From Chryseobacterium joostei (GTDB taxonomy: Bacteria > Bacteroidota > Bacteroidia > Flavobacteriales > Weeksellaceae), in contig NZ_CP033926.1 of the NCBI RefSeq assembly GCF_003815775.1, forward strand, positions 4,650,001 to 4,714,000: a DNA stretch of 64,000 nucleotides, read 5' to 3'. The position numbers and the translations under genes were made by a program. The notes below the pieces were generated by a model, which searched no databases, was not told the origin of the DNA, and saw only the letters and a program-made list of their open reading frames with translations. Shown piece after piece: positions 26,282 to 35,408 of the stretch (its first letter is position 1; every line of letters begins with the position of its first letter).

Positions 26282-26570
26282 TTTGTTTTTATTAATCAAT
26301 GTGAGATTTTTTAGAAAAATATATTTTTATGTTAAATAGTATTTTATGTATAGGTAGGAATTAGTTTGTCTTTTGTTTAAATAATTGATATTCAATTATT
26401 TATTATGTTATGGCTTATTTTTAAATATCTGTTAAAATTAAATAAATGTTTAGTTTTTTAATAAAAATAAAAGACTTTTAATTTTGTTTGAATAGTATTT
26501 TTTAATATTTTATGATATTTCATCAAAAAAATATTTACTTTTACCGCCCTAACTATTATTATTACTATTT
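26282..26570. other. AT-rich intergenic region with palindrome and promoter box
   Basis: Very AT-rich DNA without a gene. It holds a perfect palindrome at 26378-26402 (TAAATAATTGA-TAT-TCAATTATTTA) and a TAATTTTG box at 26479-26486 that could drive the next gene with a leader of about 80 nt. No matching -33 element was found. Confidence 0.5.
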
Positions 26571-29500
26571 ATGAAAAAAATTCTACTGATGTGTATGATG
26601 GCTCTTGGTATAGGAGCCTCGGCACAGATTCTCGTTAATGAGGGGTTTGAGGGCTCGTCACTCCCCACTGGGTGGACCTCGGCTACGCTACCTTCTACAA
26701 CATCACAATCCGTATCATTAGGAATGTGGTCTGGTTCTGGCCCTGCTTGTGCGGGTTCAAACGTGGCTTACAAGAACCTCTATAGCAATGTGACGTCGTA
26801 TAATCTTGTTTATTCTTCTCCCAATTCTAATGGCCTGGCTCTTGATTATTCATTCCAGTATGCAGCCAAAGGATTTTCTAGCAGCGGAGCTATTAAGGGA
26901 AATTTTGTAACAGAATATTCTCTTGATGGTGGAGTGAACTGGACCACATTGGTTGCTCCTGTCAATCTTGATAGTCCAAATGCTACTCCAATTCCCTGTA
27001 CTACTATTTCAGGAACAATTCCTGCAGGAACAATTCCTGCGGGAGCAGATTTTAAATTCAGAATTACGGCAAACTATGTTTCTCCGTCAGATTTCTACTT
27101 AGGATTTGATGAGATCAAATTGAATCAGCCAATCACTACTCCTCCCGGATGTACTACGCTAACGGCACCAGCGGCAGCGGAAACAGGAGTTTCCAGAACT
27201 CCTACACTAAAATGGAACAGTGCGGCAGGAGCTACCGGATATTTAATTAATATGGGAACTACTCCTGGTGGAACGGACGTATTGAATAATGTAAATGTAG
27301 GAAATGCGCTTAGTTATACTATTCCTGCTGCAAATACGCTGAATTATTCAACACCATACTATGTAAAGGTAATTCCTACCAACAATCTTGGGAATAATAC
27401 CGGATGCTCAGAAAGTTCTTTCATGACTTTGAATATTGGTTGTCCTACTGTTTCTTCGCCTGCTTCAGCGGCAACTGGTGTATCAGTGCTTCCTGCTATT
27501 AGCTGGTCATCGGTAACAGGAGCTACAGGTTATAAGATTTCAATAGGAAGTACGGCAGGTGGTACAGATGTTATGAATAATGTAGATGTAGGAAATGTTA
27601 CCACTTATACGCTTACGACTCCATTGTTATTTAATACAAAATATTATTATACGGTTAATAGTTATAGCCCTACCTCTGTGAGTTCAGGTTGTACAGAAAG
27701 AACCTTTACAACGGCTACTTTATGCCCTACTGTTTCAGCGCCTAGTTCAGGAGCAAGTGGTATATCGGTACTTCCTACTATTACATGGAGTGCAATTGCT
27801 GGAGTTACAGGGTATAAAATTACGATGGGAACCACTGCTGGAGGAAATAATATCATGGATAATGTGGATGTAGGAAATGTAACTACCTATACTCTTGCTA
27901 CACCTTTGTCTTTTAATACCAAGTATTATTATAAAGTGATTGCTTACTCAGGAGGTGTAGAAGGAACGGCTTGTACTGAGCGAAGCTTTACAACAAATAC
28001 TTTATGTCCTTCTGTTTCTGCACCAGTTTCTGCAGCAACCGGAGTATCTGTACTTCCAACTATTACATGGGGTGCAATACCTGGGGTTACGGGATATAGA
28101 ATTAATATGTCAACTACGCTTGGAGGAAATGATATTATGGATAATGTGGATGTAGGAAATGTATCTACTTATACTCTTACTACACCTTTAGCATTCAATA
28201 CCAAGTATTATTATAGAGTGGTTGCTTATTCAGGAAGCACAATGGGACCGGCTTGTACAGATAGAAACTTTACAACTGCTACTTTATGCCCTACTGTTTC
28301 AGCACCAGCTTCTTCAGCAACAGGAGTTTCTGTGCTTCCAACTATTACATGGGATGCAATAGTCGGGGTTACAGGATATAGAATTACCATGGGAAGTACC
28401 GCAGGTGGAAGCGATATCATGAATAACGTAGATGTAGGAAATGCAACTACCTATACTCATGCCACACCTTTAGCATTCAATACCAAGTATTATTACAAAG
28501 TGATCGCATATTCAGGAAGTATAGTAGGAACAGCTTGTACAGAAAAAAACTTTACAACTGCTACCTTATGTCCTACTGTTTCAGCACCAAGTTCTTCAGC
28601 AACCGGGGTTTCAATATTACCAACCATTACATGGGGAGCGATTACGGGTGTTACAGGATATAGGATTACAATGGGAACTACCGCAGGTGGAAGTGATATC
28701 ATGAATAATGTAGATGTAGGAAACGCAACTACCTATACTTTGACTACACCTTTAGCATTCGGTACGAAATATTATTATAAAGTGATTGCGTATTCAGGAA
28801 GTACAGTTGGAACAGCTTGTACAGAAAGAAACTTTACAACATCAACTTTGTGCCCTTCAATTTCTTCACCTAGTTCAGGTACAACCGGTGTACCTCTACT
28901 TCCTACTATTACATGGGGGGCAATCACAGGAGTTACAGGATATAAAATTTCCATGGGAACTACTTCTGGAGGAACTGATATTTTAAATAATGTAGATATA
29001 GGGAATGTTACTTCCTATACTGTTGCTACGCCTTTAGCATTGACAACTAAATATTATTATACAGTAATAGGATATACGGGAACCCTTACGGGCACTGCTT
29101 GTACCATAAATAACTTTACGACTCAGGGAGCATGTCCGGTTGTGACATATCCTGCAGACGCTGCAACGCTTCAACCAATAAATCCTATCATAAAATGGAA
29201 TGCAATGCCGGCAGCAGCTTATTATACCTTAACTATTGGTACAACAGCAGGTGGGTCTGATATTATGAATAATGTAAATGTTGGAAACGTTTCTTCATAT
29301 ACCGTTACAGCTCCATTAACATTAGGAACTAAATATTATTATAAAGTAAATACGGATACCTCAACAGCTTGTGCTGAAAGAACATTCACTGTAAATGCGA
29401 ATCCTGCGCCAGCAAATGATAATTGTTCAGGAGCATTGCTTGCAACATCTTTCCCATATGCTTATTCACAAACTAATGGAGTAGGTGCTACGAATGGAAC

Positions 29501-30068
29501 TGGATTTATTACAACGTGTTCAGGAGGCAATGATGGAATGTGGTTTAAATTTACTGGGAATGGAGGAGAAATCACTGTTTCTGCGAAAAGCACTACAAGC
29601 TGGGATCATAGAGTATCTGTATATAGTGGAAGCTGTGGAGCTTTTGTTTGTGTAGCTACAATAGACGAAAAAGCTGCAGCAGTTGATAATATTGAAACCC
29701 TTACTTTCAGTTCTGTTGCAGGAACTGTATATTATGTGAATGTAGGGTATTATTCTCCAACTCTAGATAGTTCGGAAGGAAACTTTGACATCAATATTAC
29801 TAGCAGTATATTAGCAACATCTGAAATTGTTGCTGAGAAAATAAAAGAAATTAAAGTCTATCCTAATCCATTTACGGATGTCTTGAATATCTCAGACGTA
29901 ACGAAAATACAGTCTATTTCTATTATTGATCTTGCCGGAAGAGTGGTGAAGACAATAGAAAAACCTACTTCAGTTCTTCAATTGGGAGATTTGAAACAAG
30001 GTATGTATTTAATGGCATTAAATATGAAAGACGGATCAAGACAAGTAATTAAAGTGATTAAGAAATAA
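26571..30068 (+). CDS. T9SS type A surface protein with eight Fn3-like repeats
   Basis: The 1165-residue protein is secreted (signal MKKILLMCMMALGIGASAQ). A jelly-roll-like N-terminal domain (about 20-190, NEGFEGSSLPTGW) resembles choice-of-anchor J/MAM-like modules. Eight fibronectin-III-like repeats follow, each opening with CP(T/S)VS.P and holding TGY(K/R)I and TKYYY. Six of the units, and the spacing to the eighth, are exactly 282 bp (94 residues). A second beta domain (PANDNCSGALLATSFPYAY) resembles those of the next gene. The end is a T9SS type A domain (IKVYPNPFTDVLNIS). It is most likely an adhesin or matrix protein. It is adjacent to, and shares its C-terminal half-domain with, the downstream gene; each has its own leader. 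Confidence 0.9.
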   Translation: MKKILLMCMMALGIGASAQILVNEGFEGSSLPTGWTSATLPSTTSQSVSLGMWSGSGPACAGSNVAYKNLYSNVTSYNLVYSSPNSNGLALDYSFQYAAKGFSSSGAIKGNFVTEYSLDGGVNWTTLVAPVNLDSPNATPIPCTTISGTIPAGTIPAGADFKFRITANYVSPSDFYLGFDEIKLNQPITTPPGCTTLTAPAAAETGVSRTPTLKWNSAAGATGYLINMGTTPGGTDVLNNVNVGNALSYTIPAANTLNYSTPYYVKVIPTNNLGNNTGCSESSFMTLNIGCPTVSSPASAATGVSVLPAISWSSVTGATGYKISIGSTAGGTDVMNNVDVGNVTTYTLTTPLLFNTKYYYTVNSYSPTSVSSGCTERTFTTATLCPTVSAPSSGASGISVLPTITWSAIAGVTGYKITMGTTAGGNNIMDNVDVGNVTTYTLATPLSFNTKYYYKVIAYSGGVEGTACTERSFTTNTLCPSVSAPVSAATGVSVLPTITWGAIPGVTGYRINMSTTLGGNDIMDNVDVGNVSTYTLTTPLAFNTKYYYRVVAYSGSTMGPACTDRNFTTATLCPTVSAPASSATGVSVLPTITWDAIVGVTGYRITMGSTAGGSDIMNNVDVGNATTYTHATPLAFNTKYYYKVIAYSGSIVGTACTEKNFTTATLCPTVSAPSSSATGVSILPTITWGAITGVTGYRITMGTTAGGSDIMNNVDVGNATTYTLTTPLAFGTKYYYKVIAYSGSTVGTACTERNFTTSTLCPSISSPSSGTTGVPLLPTITWGAITGVTGYKISMGTTSGGTDILNNVDIGNVTSYTVATPLALTTKYYYTVIGYTGTLTGTACTINNFTTQGACPVVTYPADAATLQPINPIIKWNAMPAAAYYTLTIGTTAGGSDIMNNVNVGNVSSYTVTAPLTLGTKYYYKVNTDTSTACAERTFTVNANPAPANDNCSGALLATSFPYAYSQTNGVGATNGTGFITTCSGGNDGMWFKFTGNGGEITVSAKSTTSWDHRVSVYSGSCGAFVCVATIDEKAAAVDNIETLTFSSVAGTVYYVNVGYYSPTLDSSEGNFDINITSSILATSEIVAEKIKEIKVYPNPFTDVLNISDVTKIQSISIIDLAGRVVKTIEKPTSVLQLGDLKQGMYLMALNMKDGSRQVIKVIKK
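27150..29400 (+). repeat. Tandem 282-bp coding repeats
   Basis: Repeat starts, taken at the TGY Cys codon, lie at 27150, 27441, 27723, 28005, 28287, 28569, 28851 and 29133. The first interval is 291 bp and the remaining six are all 282 bp. Neighbouring copies are highly similar at DNA level, which favours unequal recombination. Confidence 0.9.
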
Positions 30069-30089
30069 TCCGAATAATATAGGCATTTG

Positions 30090-30120
30090 AAGCAGTAACT
30101 TAATTGTTACTGCTTTTTTT
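30090..30120 (+). terminator. Terminator of the 282-bp-repeat gene
   Basis: 10-bp arms (AAGCAGTAAC/GTTACTGCTT), a 6-nt loop and a T run lie 21 bp past the stop. Confidence 0.93.
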
Positions 30121-30194
30121 TAATCTTTTTTTAATGTTGTGTTTAAATTATTATTAATTTGGTAAATGTAATAATCCCTTAAAAAAAATTAAAT

Positions 30195-32984
30195 ATGAAG
30201 AAAATCTTACTCTTGTGCTTGCTCACCGTAAGCATGATTTTGAGTGCTCAAATCACCTTGGGTGAAGGTAGTACAATCACCGGAAATGCTCCGGTCAATA
30301 CCTATTATGGGTATTCCTATACCCAGCAAATTTTCACAAAACAGGAAATTAATGCAAATGCTGCAGGAAATATTACCGGTCTTAAATTTTATCTGGATCC
30401 TGCTGCAACGATAGACAATTCATCCGATTGGGTTGTTTATCTCGGTCATACTACAAAAACTAATTTTACGTCTGGTAGCAACTGGGTTCCTGTTGCACAG
30501 ATGACAGAAGTGTATTCAGGAACTGTTTCAAACTCAAATGGAGTGATAGAAATTACATTTGCTGTACCATTTGCGTATAACAATACACAAAATTTAGTTC
30601 TTGCAATAGATGAAAATACTTCCAATTATGATGATGATGAAGTGTTTTCTGTATTTAATGCGGTGCAGGACAGAGCTATTGCTTATTCAAGCGACTCTCA
30701 AAATCCGGATCCGTCAAATCCTCCCTTTGGAACATCTCTAGGATACAGATCGGTTATAAGCTTTATGGGGCTTACTCCAAGTGCAATACCAGCTTGTGCT
30801 CCTGTAATATATCCTGCAAACAATGCAATCTTAGTTCCATTGTCTCCTACCATTACTTGGAGTGCGCCACAAGGAGCTACAAGTTACAAGGTTTCTATAG
30901 GCACAACTCCAGGAGGAACAAATATTGTAAATCAACAAGCGGTAACAACAAACAGCTTCACGCCGGCAGCCCCACTTTCTATTAATACTACTTATTACCT
31001 TAGAGTGATTTCAGTTGGGGTAGGTGGTGAGTCTACTGGTTGTACCGATATAAAGTTTAAAACAGTACCTCCTCCTCCAGCCAATGATGATTGTGCTGCT
31101 GCTGTAAACCTGACGGTAAACCCAGATCTGAACTGTGGAACTGTTACTGCGGGAACAACGGTTTCGGCAACCGATTCAGGATTGACTCCGGATCCTTGCT
31201 TTGGTACTCCGGATGATGATGTATGGTATAAATTTACAGCAACGGCAACAAGCCATGTAATTTCACTTAAAAATGTAACCGCTGCAGGTACCACTTCAAG
31301 CACAGATACCTATTTCCAGGTTTTCAGTGGTGATTGTGCAACATTAAACAGTATTTTATGTTCAGATCCGGAAAGTGCTGTAGCAACAGGGCTTACTGCA
31401 GGAAGTACTTACTATATAAGAGTTTATAGTTATGGAGATGCAGGAAATGCTCAAGCTTTCAATATATGTGTAGGAACATTGCCTCCTCCTCCTGCAAACG
31501 ATGAGTGCTCTGCTGCAATTACCCTAACGGTAAACCCTGATATGAATTGTGGTACAGTTACTGCTGGTACAACTCTTTCTGCAACAGATTCAGGCTTAGC
31601 TCCAAGTCCTTGTTTTGGTAATCCTGATGATGATGTATGGTATAAGTTTACAGCAACGGCAGCTTCTCATGTTATTTCACTTAAAAATATTGTTGGAGTA
31701 GGTACTGGAAGTACCAGTACAGATACTTATTTCCAGGTTTTCAGTGGAATCTGTGGAGGTTTGACAAGTATTTTATGTTCAGATCCTGATTCATCAATTG
31801 TTTCCGGTCTTAATGCAGGTGAAACTTACTATGTAAGAGTTTATAGTTATGGAGGAGCAGGAAGAGCTCAAAGTTTCAATATATGTGTAGGAACTTTGCC
31901 GCCGCCGCCAACAAACGATGACTGTGCTAGTGCTGTTACCCTGACAGTAAATCCAAATATGAACTGTGGAACAGTTACTTCTGGCCATACGCTTGGCGCA
32001 ACAGATTCAGGCTTAGCTCCAAGTCCTTGTTTTGGTAATCCTGATGATGATGTATGGTTTAAATTTACAGCAACTGCTGGTAGCCATATGATTACATTAA
32101 GCGATGTTGTTTCATTGGGTACAAATCAGACTATAGACAGCTATTTCCAAGTTTTCAGTGGAAGTTGTGGAAATTTAGTAAATGTCCTATGTTCAGATCC
32201 TGAGTCAGCAGTAGCAACAGGTCTTACAGCAGGAAGTACTTATTATGTAAGAGTTTTCACTTACGGTGGAACAGAAACGGCAATTGGCTTTAAGATATGT
32301 GTAGGAACATTGCCACCACCTCCGGTAAATGATGCTTGTACTGGTGCATTGGTAGCATCTGTATTCCCTTATACTTATACTCAGGCTGATGCGGCTGGAG
32401 CTACTAATAATGGTGGATTCCTTTCTACTTGCGCAAGTAATCCAATGAATGATGGTACTTGGTTTACTTTCATGGGAGATGGTACAACTCACGAAATTGC
32501 TGTTACAATGCCTTCTGGTAGTAGCTTTGATCCGCAGATTGGAGTTTTTAGCGGTAGCTGCGATAATTTAGCTTGTGTAAGTACCGTTGATGCTAATGGA
32601 GGTGGAAGTACAGAAACAGTATCTGTGCCAACGGTTACAGGAACTGCATATTATGTGAATGTGGGACATTATTCTGATGATGAAGATAAATTGGAGGGTG
32701 CATTTACGATTACTATTAATAAAGAAAATCTTGGAACTTCAGAAACATCTAGTGCTAAGAATGAAATTAAAGTATATCCAAATCCATTTACAGATGTATT
32801 GAATATTTCCAAAGCAGATCAGGTAAAATCAATTTCTGTTCTGGAAGTTTCAGGAAGATTGGTTAAAACTATTGAAAATCCTTCCTCTGTTCTTCATTTA
32901 GGAGACTTAAAGCAAGGAATGTATTTAGTAGTTTTGAATATGAAAGACGGAACGAAGCAGACAGTTAAAGCAATTAAGAAATAA
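30195..32984 (+). CDS. T9SS type A surface protein with PPPP-linked beta-sandwich repeats
   Basis: The 929-residue secreted protein (signal MKKILLLCLLTVSMILSAQ) begins with a beta domain (about 20-195). One Fn3-like module of the neighbour's type follows (CAPVIYPANNAILVPLSPTI). Then come three near-identical modules of 138-139 residues, each opening PPPP(A/T)NDxC and containing PDDDVW(Y/F)KFTAT and YFQVFSG. A fourth, diverged module (PPPPVNDACTGALVASVFPYTYTQ) matches the last beta domain of the gene before. The C-terminus is a T9SS type A sorting domain (IKVYPNPFTDVLNIS) almost the same as the neighbour's. It probably works as a cell-surface adhesin; the ligand is unknown. A terminator lies 24 bp after the stop. 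Confidence 0.9.
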   Translation: MKKILLLCLLTVSMILSAQITLGEGSTITGNAPVNTYYGYSYTQQIFTKQEINANAAGNITGLKFYLDPAATIDNSSDWVVYLGHTTKTNFTSGSNWVPVAQMTEVYSGTVSNSNGVIEITFAVPFAYNNTQNLVLAIDENTSNYDDDEVFSVFNAVQDRAIAYSSDSQNPDPSNPPFGTSLGYRSVISFMGLTPSAIPACAPVIYPANNAILVPLSPTITWSAPQGATSYKVSIGTTPGGTNIVNQQAVTTNSFTPAAPLSINTTYYLRVISVGVGGESTGCTDIKFKTVPPPPANDDCAAAVNLTVNPDLNCGTVTAGTTVSATDSGLTPDPCFGTPDDDVWYKFTATATSHVISLKNVTAAGTTSSTDTYFQVFSGDCATLNSILCSDPESAVATGLTAGSTYYIRVYSYGDAGNAQAFNICVGTLPPPPANDECSAAITLTVNPDMNCGTVTAGTTLSATDSGLAPSPCFGNPDDDVWYKFTATAASHVISLKNIVGVGTGSTSTDTYFQVFSGICGGLTSILCSDPDSSIVSGLNAGETYYVRVYSYGGAGRAQSFNICVGTLPPPPTNDDCASAVTLTVNPNMNCGTVTSGHTLGATDSGLAPSPCFGNPDDDVWFKFTATAGSHMITLSDVVSLGTNQTIDSYFQVFSGSCGNLVNVLCSDPESAVATGLTAGSTYYVRVFTYGGTETAIGFKICVGTLPPPPVNDACTGALVASVFPYTYTQADAAGATNNGGFLSTCASNPMNDGTWFTFMGDGTTHEIAVTMPSGSSFDPQIGVFSGSCDNLACVSTVDANGGGSTETVSVPTVTGTAYYVNVGHYSDDEDKLEGAFTITINKENLGTSETSSAKNEIKVYPNPFTDVLNISKADQVKSISVLEVSGRLVKTIENPSSVLHLGDLKQGMYLVVLNMKDGTKQTVKAIKK
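31068..32312 (+). repeat. Three tandem 414-417-bp coding repeats
   Basis: Polyproline codon runs mark unit starts at 31068, 31482, 31899 and 32313, giving intervals of 414, 417 and 414 bp. The unit starting at 32313 is diverged. Confidence 0.85.
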
Positions 32985-33007
32985 TTGAGAAATAATTGAA
33001 ATAGAGA

Positions 33008-33033
33008 GACGGGTCATTTGATCCGTCTTTTTT
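33008..33033 (+). terminator. Terminator of the second T9SS type A gene
   Basis: A 9-bp stem (GACGGGTCA/TGATCCGTC, one G-T pair), a 2-nt loop and T6 follow the stop codon by 24 bp. Confidence 0.88.
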
Positions 33034-33091
33034 GTGAAAAAATATTAGAAATAGTAATAAGGCAAATAGCTCATAAGGTTCTTGAAACGAA

Positions 33092-33125
33092 AAAAAGAAG
33101 AGTAGAAATTTCCGCTCTTCTTTTT
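33092..33125. terminator. Bidirectional terminator
   Basis: 11-bp arms (AAAAAGAAGAG/CTCTTCTTTTT) with a 12-nt loop lie between the T9SS gene and the small minus-strand membrane-protein gene. Confidence 0.8.
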
Positions 33126-33155
33126 ATTTATAAACAGATCATGATCTGTAATTCC

Positions 33156-33314
33156 TTACTTGTTGGGTACAGGCTGTATGTCTCCCGTGTTCATAAGATC
33201 GAAAACAGTTGGGAAGAACATAACAAGGATAAAATAAATGATAATCATTAACGCAATAAGTGCGAAAAGAATAATCACTAAACTATTGGGTTTGTTTTTC
33301 TTTTTTGGTTCCAT
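33156..33314 (-). CDS. 52-residue single-pass membrane protein
   Basis: On the minus strand an ATG at 33312-33314 opens a 52-codon frame. It has a basic N-terminus (EPKKKNKPN), one long hydrophobic helix (about residues 11-34) and a short polar tail ending PVPNK. A bidirectional terminator lies 31 bp past its stop, and the K+ channel gene ends 43 bp before its start, on the same strand. Positive-inside charge predicts the N-terminus in the cytoplasm. No function can be assigned. The intact frame, membrane design and flanking signals make it a likely real gene, possibly co-transcribed with the channel. Confidence 0.65.
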   Translation of the reverse strand: MEPKKKNKPNSLVIILFALIALMIIIYFILVMFFPTVFDLMNTGDIQPVPNK

Positions 33315-33357
33315 GATTTTGTGGTATTTGGTGAATAGATTAAACTAATACCTAATA

Positions 33358-34191
33358 TCAAGCTAATTTCTTGCCACACTGCTTACAGTATCTTGCATCA
33401 TCATCAATATCTTCATTGCCACAACGGTCACAGACCATTTCCAGGTTCTGTCTTTTGTTTCGCATTTCGGCTGTTACAATTCCGGTAGGAACCGCAATGA
33501 TGGAGTAACCTGCAAGCATCAGAACAACTGCAAAAAACTTTCCCATCGGAGTAATAGGAGATACATCCCCATATCCTACAGTAGTTACCGTTACTACAGC
33601 CCAGTAAATAGATTGAGGGATTGTTTCAAAACCCTGACGGCCACCTTCTACCATAAACATAAGTGAACCTACAATAACCGAAAATATGATCAGAAACAGA
33701 AGGAATATATAAATCTTTCTCGAACTGTTTCTTAATGCTCTTACAATCAGATAGCCATCATTCATGAAGTCCAGTAAATTGAAAATCCTGAAGATTCTCA
33801 GCATTCTCAGCATTCTGAAGATCAGGAAATATTTCGTGATCGGAAAGAAAAAACTAAGAAAGAAAGGAACCAGCGCAAGAAAATCAATAATTCCGAAGAA
33901 GCTGAAGATATAGTTGCGCTTATTTTTTATCACGGCAATCCGCATAGAATACTCAGCAGTGAAAAAAATAGAAATAATCCATTCAAGAATTACAAAGGTA
34001 TAATGAAATCTTTTATCCAGCTGAGGTACACTTTCCATCATAATAATGGCAGTACTTGCAAGGATTAAGGATAGTAATATGATATCGAAGAGTTTTCCGA
34101 GCCTGGTATCGGAGCGATAAATTATTCGGTAAAGGAATCTTTTCCAAAGTTTGTCTTCAGGAACAAGGTTATGTTCTCTTTCCATGTACAT
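33358..34191 (-). CDS. Voltage-gated K+ channel-like protein with C-terminal zinc ribbon
   Basis: The 277-residue protein has the six-helix plan of a voltage-gated K+ channel. The S4-like helix carries regularly spaced Arg (FRMLRMLRIFRIFNLLDF, about 125-142), and the selectivity filter is TTVGYGD (203-209). After S6 the chain ends in a short zinc ribbon: Cys254 and Cys257 (VCDRCGNE) with Cys269 and Cys272 (YCKQCGKK). Most channels of this group lack that ribbon, so it may be a metal- or redox-sensing or assembly element. The start at 34191 (MYMEREH) may instead be the ATG at 34185. Confidence 0.9.
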   Translation of the reverse strand: MYMEREHNLVPEDKLWKRFLYRIIYRSDTRLGKLFDIILLSLILASTAIIMMESVPQLDKRFHYTFVILEWIISIFFTAEYSMRIAVIKNKRNYIFSFFGIIDFLALVPFFLSFFFPITKYFLIFRMLRMLRIFRIFNLLDFMNDGYLIVRALRNSSRKIYIFLLFLIIFSVIVGSLMFMVEGGRQGFETIPQSIYWAVVTVTTVGYGDVSPITPMGKFFAVVLMLAGYSIIAVPTGIVTAEMRNKRQNLEMVCDRCGNEDIDDDARYCKQCGKKLA

Positions 34192-34434
34192 TCAGTTATT
34201 TCACAGCGAAGTTAATAATTTTCATGAAGTATAGACTATATATATGATTGTTAAAAGAAAGTTTAAAATGTTAATGATTTTTCTTTCATTTAAAAGTGAG
34301 TTATTACAATTTAATGTGATGGTTTTCAGTGGTTTATGTTATGTAAATTACGAATAAAATATGACATATAAAAATTTATTTTTTAACATATTTTTAACTA
34401 TAGTTTGTAATTTTATTCAATAAAACGTAAGATC

Positions 34435-35283
34435 ATGAGAAAATTTTTAACTTCGTTTATTCCGCTTTGTGTAGGCACTCTTATGTTTGCTCAGGTAGGT
34501 ATTAATACATCGAATCCCAATGAAGCAACAGTGCTTGATGTTGTCTCCAATCAGAAAGGTATTCTTATTCCCCGACTTACAGATACGGACAGAAATACTT
34601 ACTTAGCTGATAATGATGCTTTAACAGTGCCTCCTGCAGGTGTTGTAAATGCTAATCTTACTGCAGGAACCCTTATTTTTAATACGACAACGAATAATTT
34701 CCAGTATTGGGATGATACCCTCTGGAGACAGCTTTTTGTCCCCACATCTTCTCAGGCTGGTAATGACGGTGTCGTTAAAGTGAATTCTGGAAACGCAAAT
34801 GCAAAACCATCCCTTAATTTAAGTGCTGCAGGAAATGGATATGGAGCAAGGCAACAGGTGACTTACACAACACCATTAGTCTTTGCTGCAAGCCCTACCA
34901 CTAGCTGGCCGGAAACCACAGTTCCCTTTCCGGGGGTTACAGCTAATATTTATACTGCAGCAACAGGTAAATGGAGAGAAAATGAAATCTATGGTCAGGT
35001 ACATGTTTGGAGACTTATTGCTAATATAACCCCGGGATCCAATTCTTCAGGATCTGTAAAAGCAACTTTCAAAAACCCTGATTCCGGCTTTGAAATCAAT
35101 TCTATTCAATTGGTCCCAAGTGGCTCAGGTGGAGTAGGTAACCTGCTTACCTTTTACTTCTATACCATTGCAGATCCTGCCAGCCTAGACCCGGGTAGAG
35201 GATATCAGCTTTTCATGGAGTCAGATATATCCTGTGGTGTAGTGGTAGATTCCTTTACAAGGGTGTCCCTCTTCAAAGATTAA
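34435..35283 (+). CDS. Secreted protein of unknown function
   Basis: The 282-residue protein has a signal peptide (MRKFLTSFIPLCVGTLMFAQ). The opening segment is common to many flavobacterial surface proteins (VGINTSNPNEATVLDVVSNQ, then KGILIPRLTDTDR). After that the chain is beta-rich and I recognise no catalytic motif. No T9SS C-terminal domain is visible. The intergenic DNA on both sides and its own terminator mark a single-gene unit. Confidence 0.82.
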   Translation: MRKFLTSFIPLCVGTLMFAQVGINTSNPNEATVLDVVSNQKGILIPRLTDTDRNTYLADNDALTVPPAGVVNANLTAGTLIFNTTTNNFQYWDDTLWRQLFVPTSSQAGNDGVVKVNSGNANAKPSLNLSAAGNGYGARQQVTYTTPLVFAASPTTSWPETTVPFPGVTANIYTAATGKWRENEIYGQVHVWRLIANITPGSNSSGSVKATFKNPDSGFEINSIQLVPSGSGGVGNLLTFYFYTIADPASLDPGRGYQLFMESDISCGVVVDSFTRVSLFKD

Positions 35284-35308
35284 AGATGATATTTAAAAAC
35301 ATAAATTT

Positions 35309-35338
35309 AAGTCGGTTCGAAAAGTCCGGCTTTTTTTA
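35309..35338 (+). terminator. Terminator of the secreted-protein gene
   Basis: A 7-bp stem (AAGTCGG/CCGGCTT, one G-T pair) with a 10-nt loop and T run lies about 25 bp past the stop. Confidence 0.8.
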
Positions 35339-35408
35339 TGAACGGATAAAATTTTCTGGAATCCTTAGGAAATTAATATCTTCGCTGTAACTGTAAAAAT
35401 ATAGACTA

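Noticed and set aside
27150..29400. CRISPR-like regular repeat
   Set aside because: The repeats are coding, contiguous, 282 bp long and without spacers.
33018..33251. 77-codon plus-strand frame after the second T9SS type A gene
   Set aside because: It runs through two hairpin terminators and lies opposite the better-supported 52-residue membrane protein. No domain or signal was seen.
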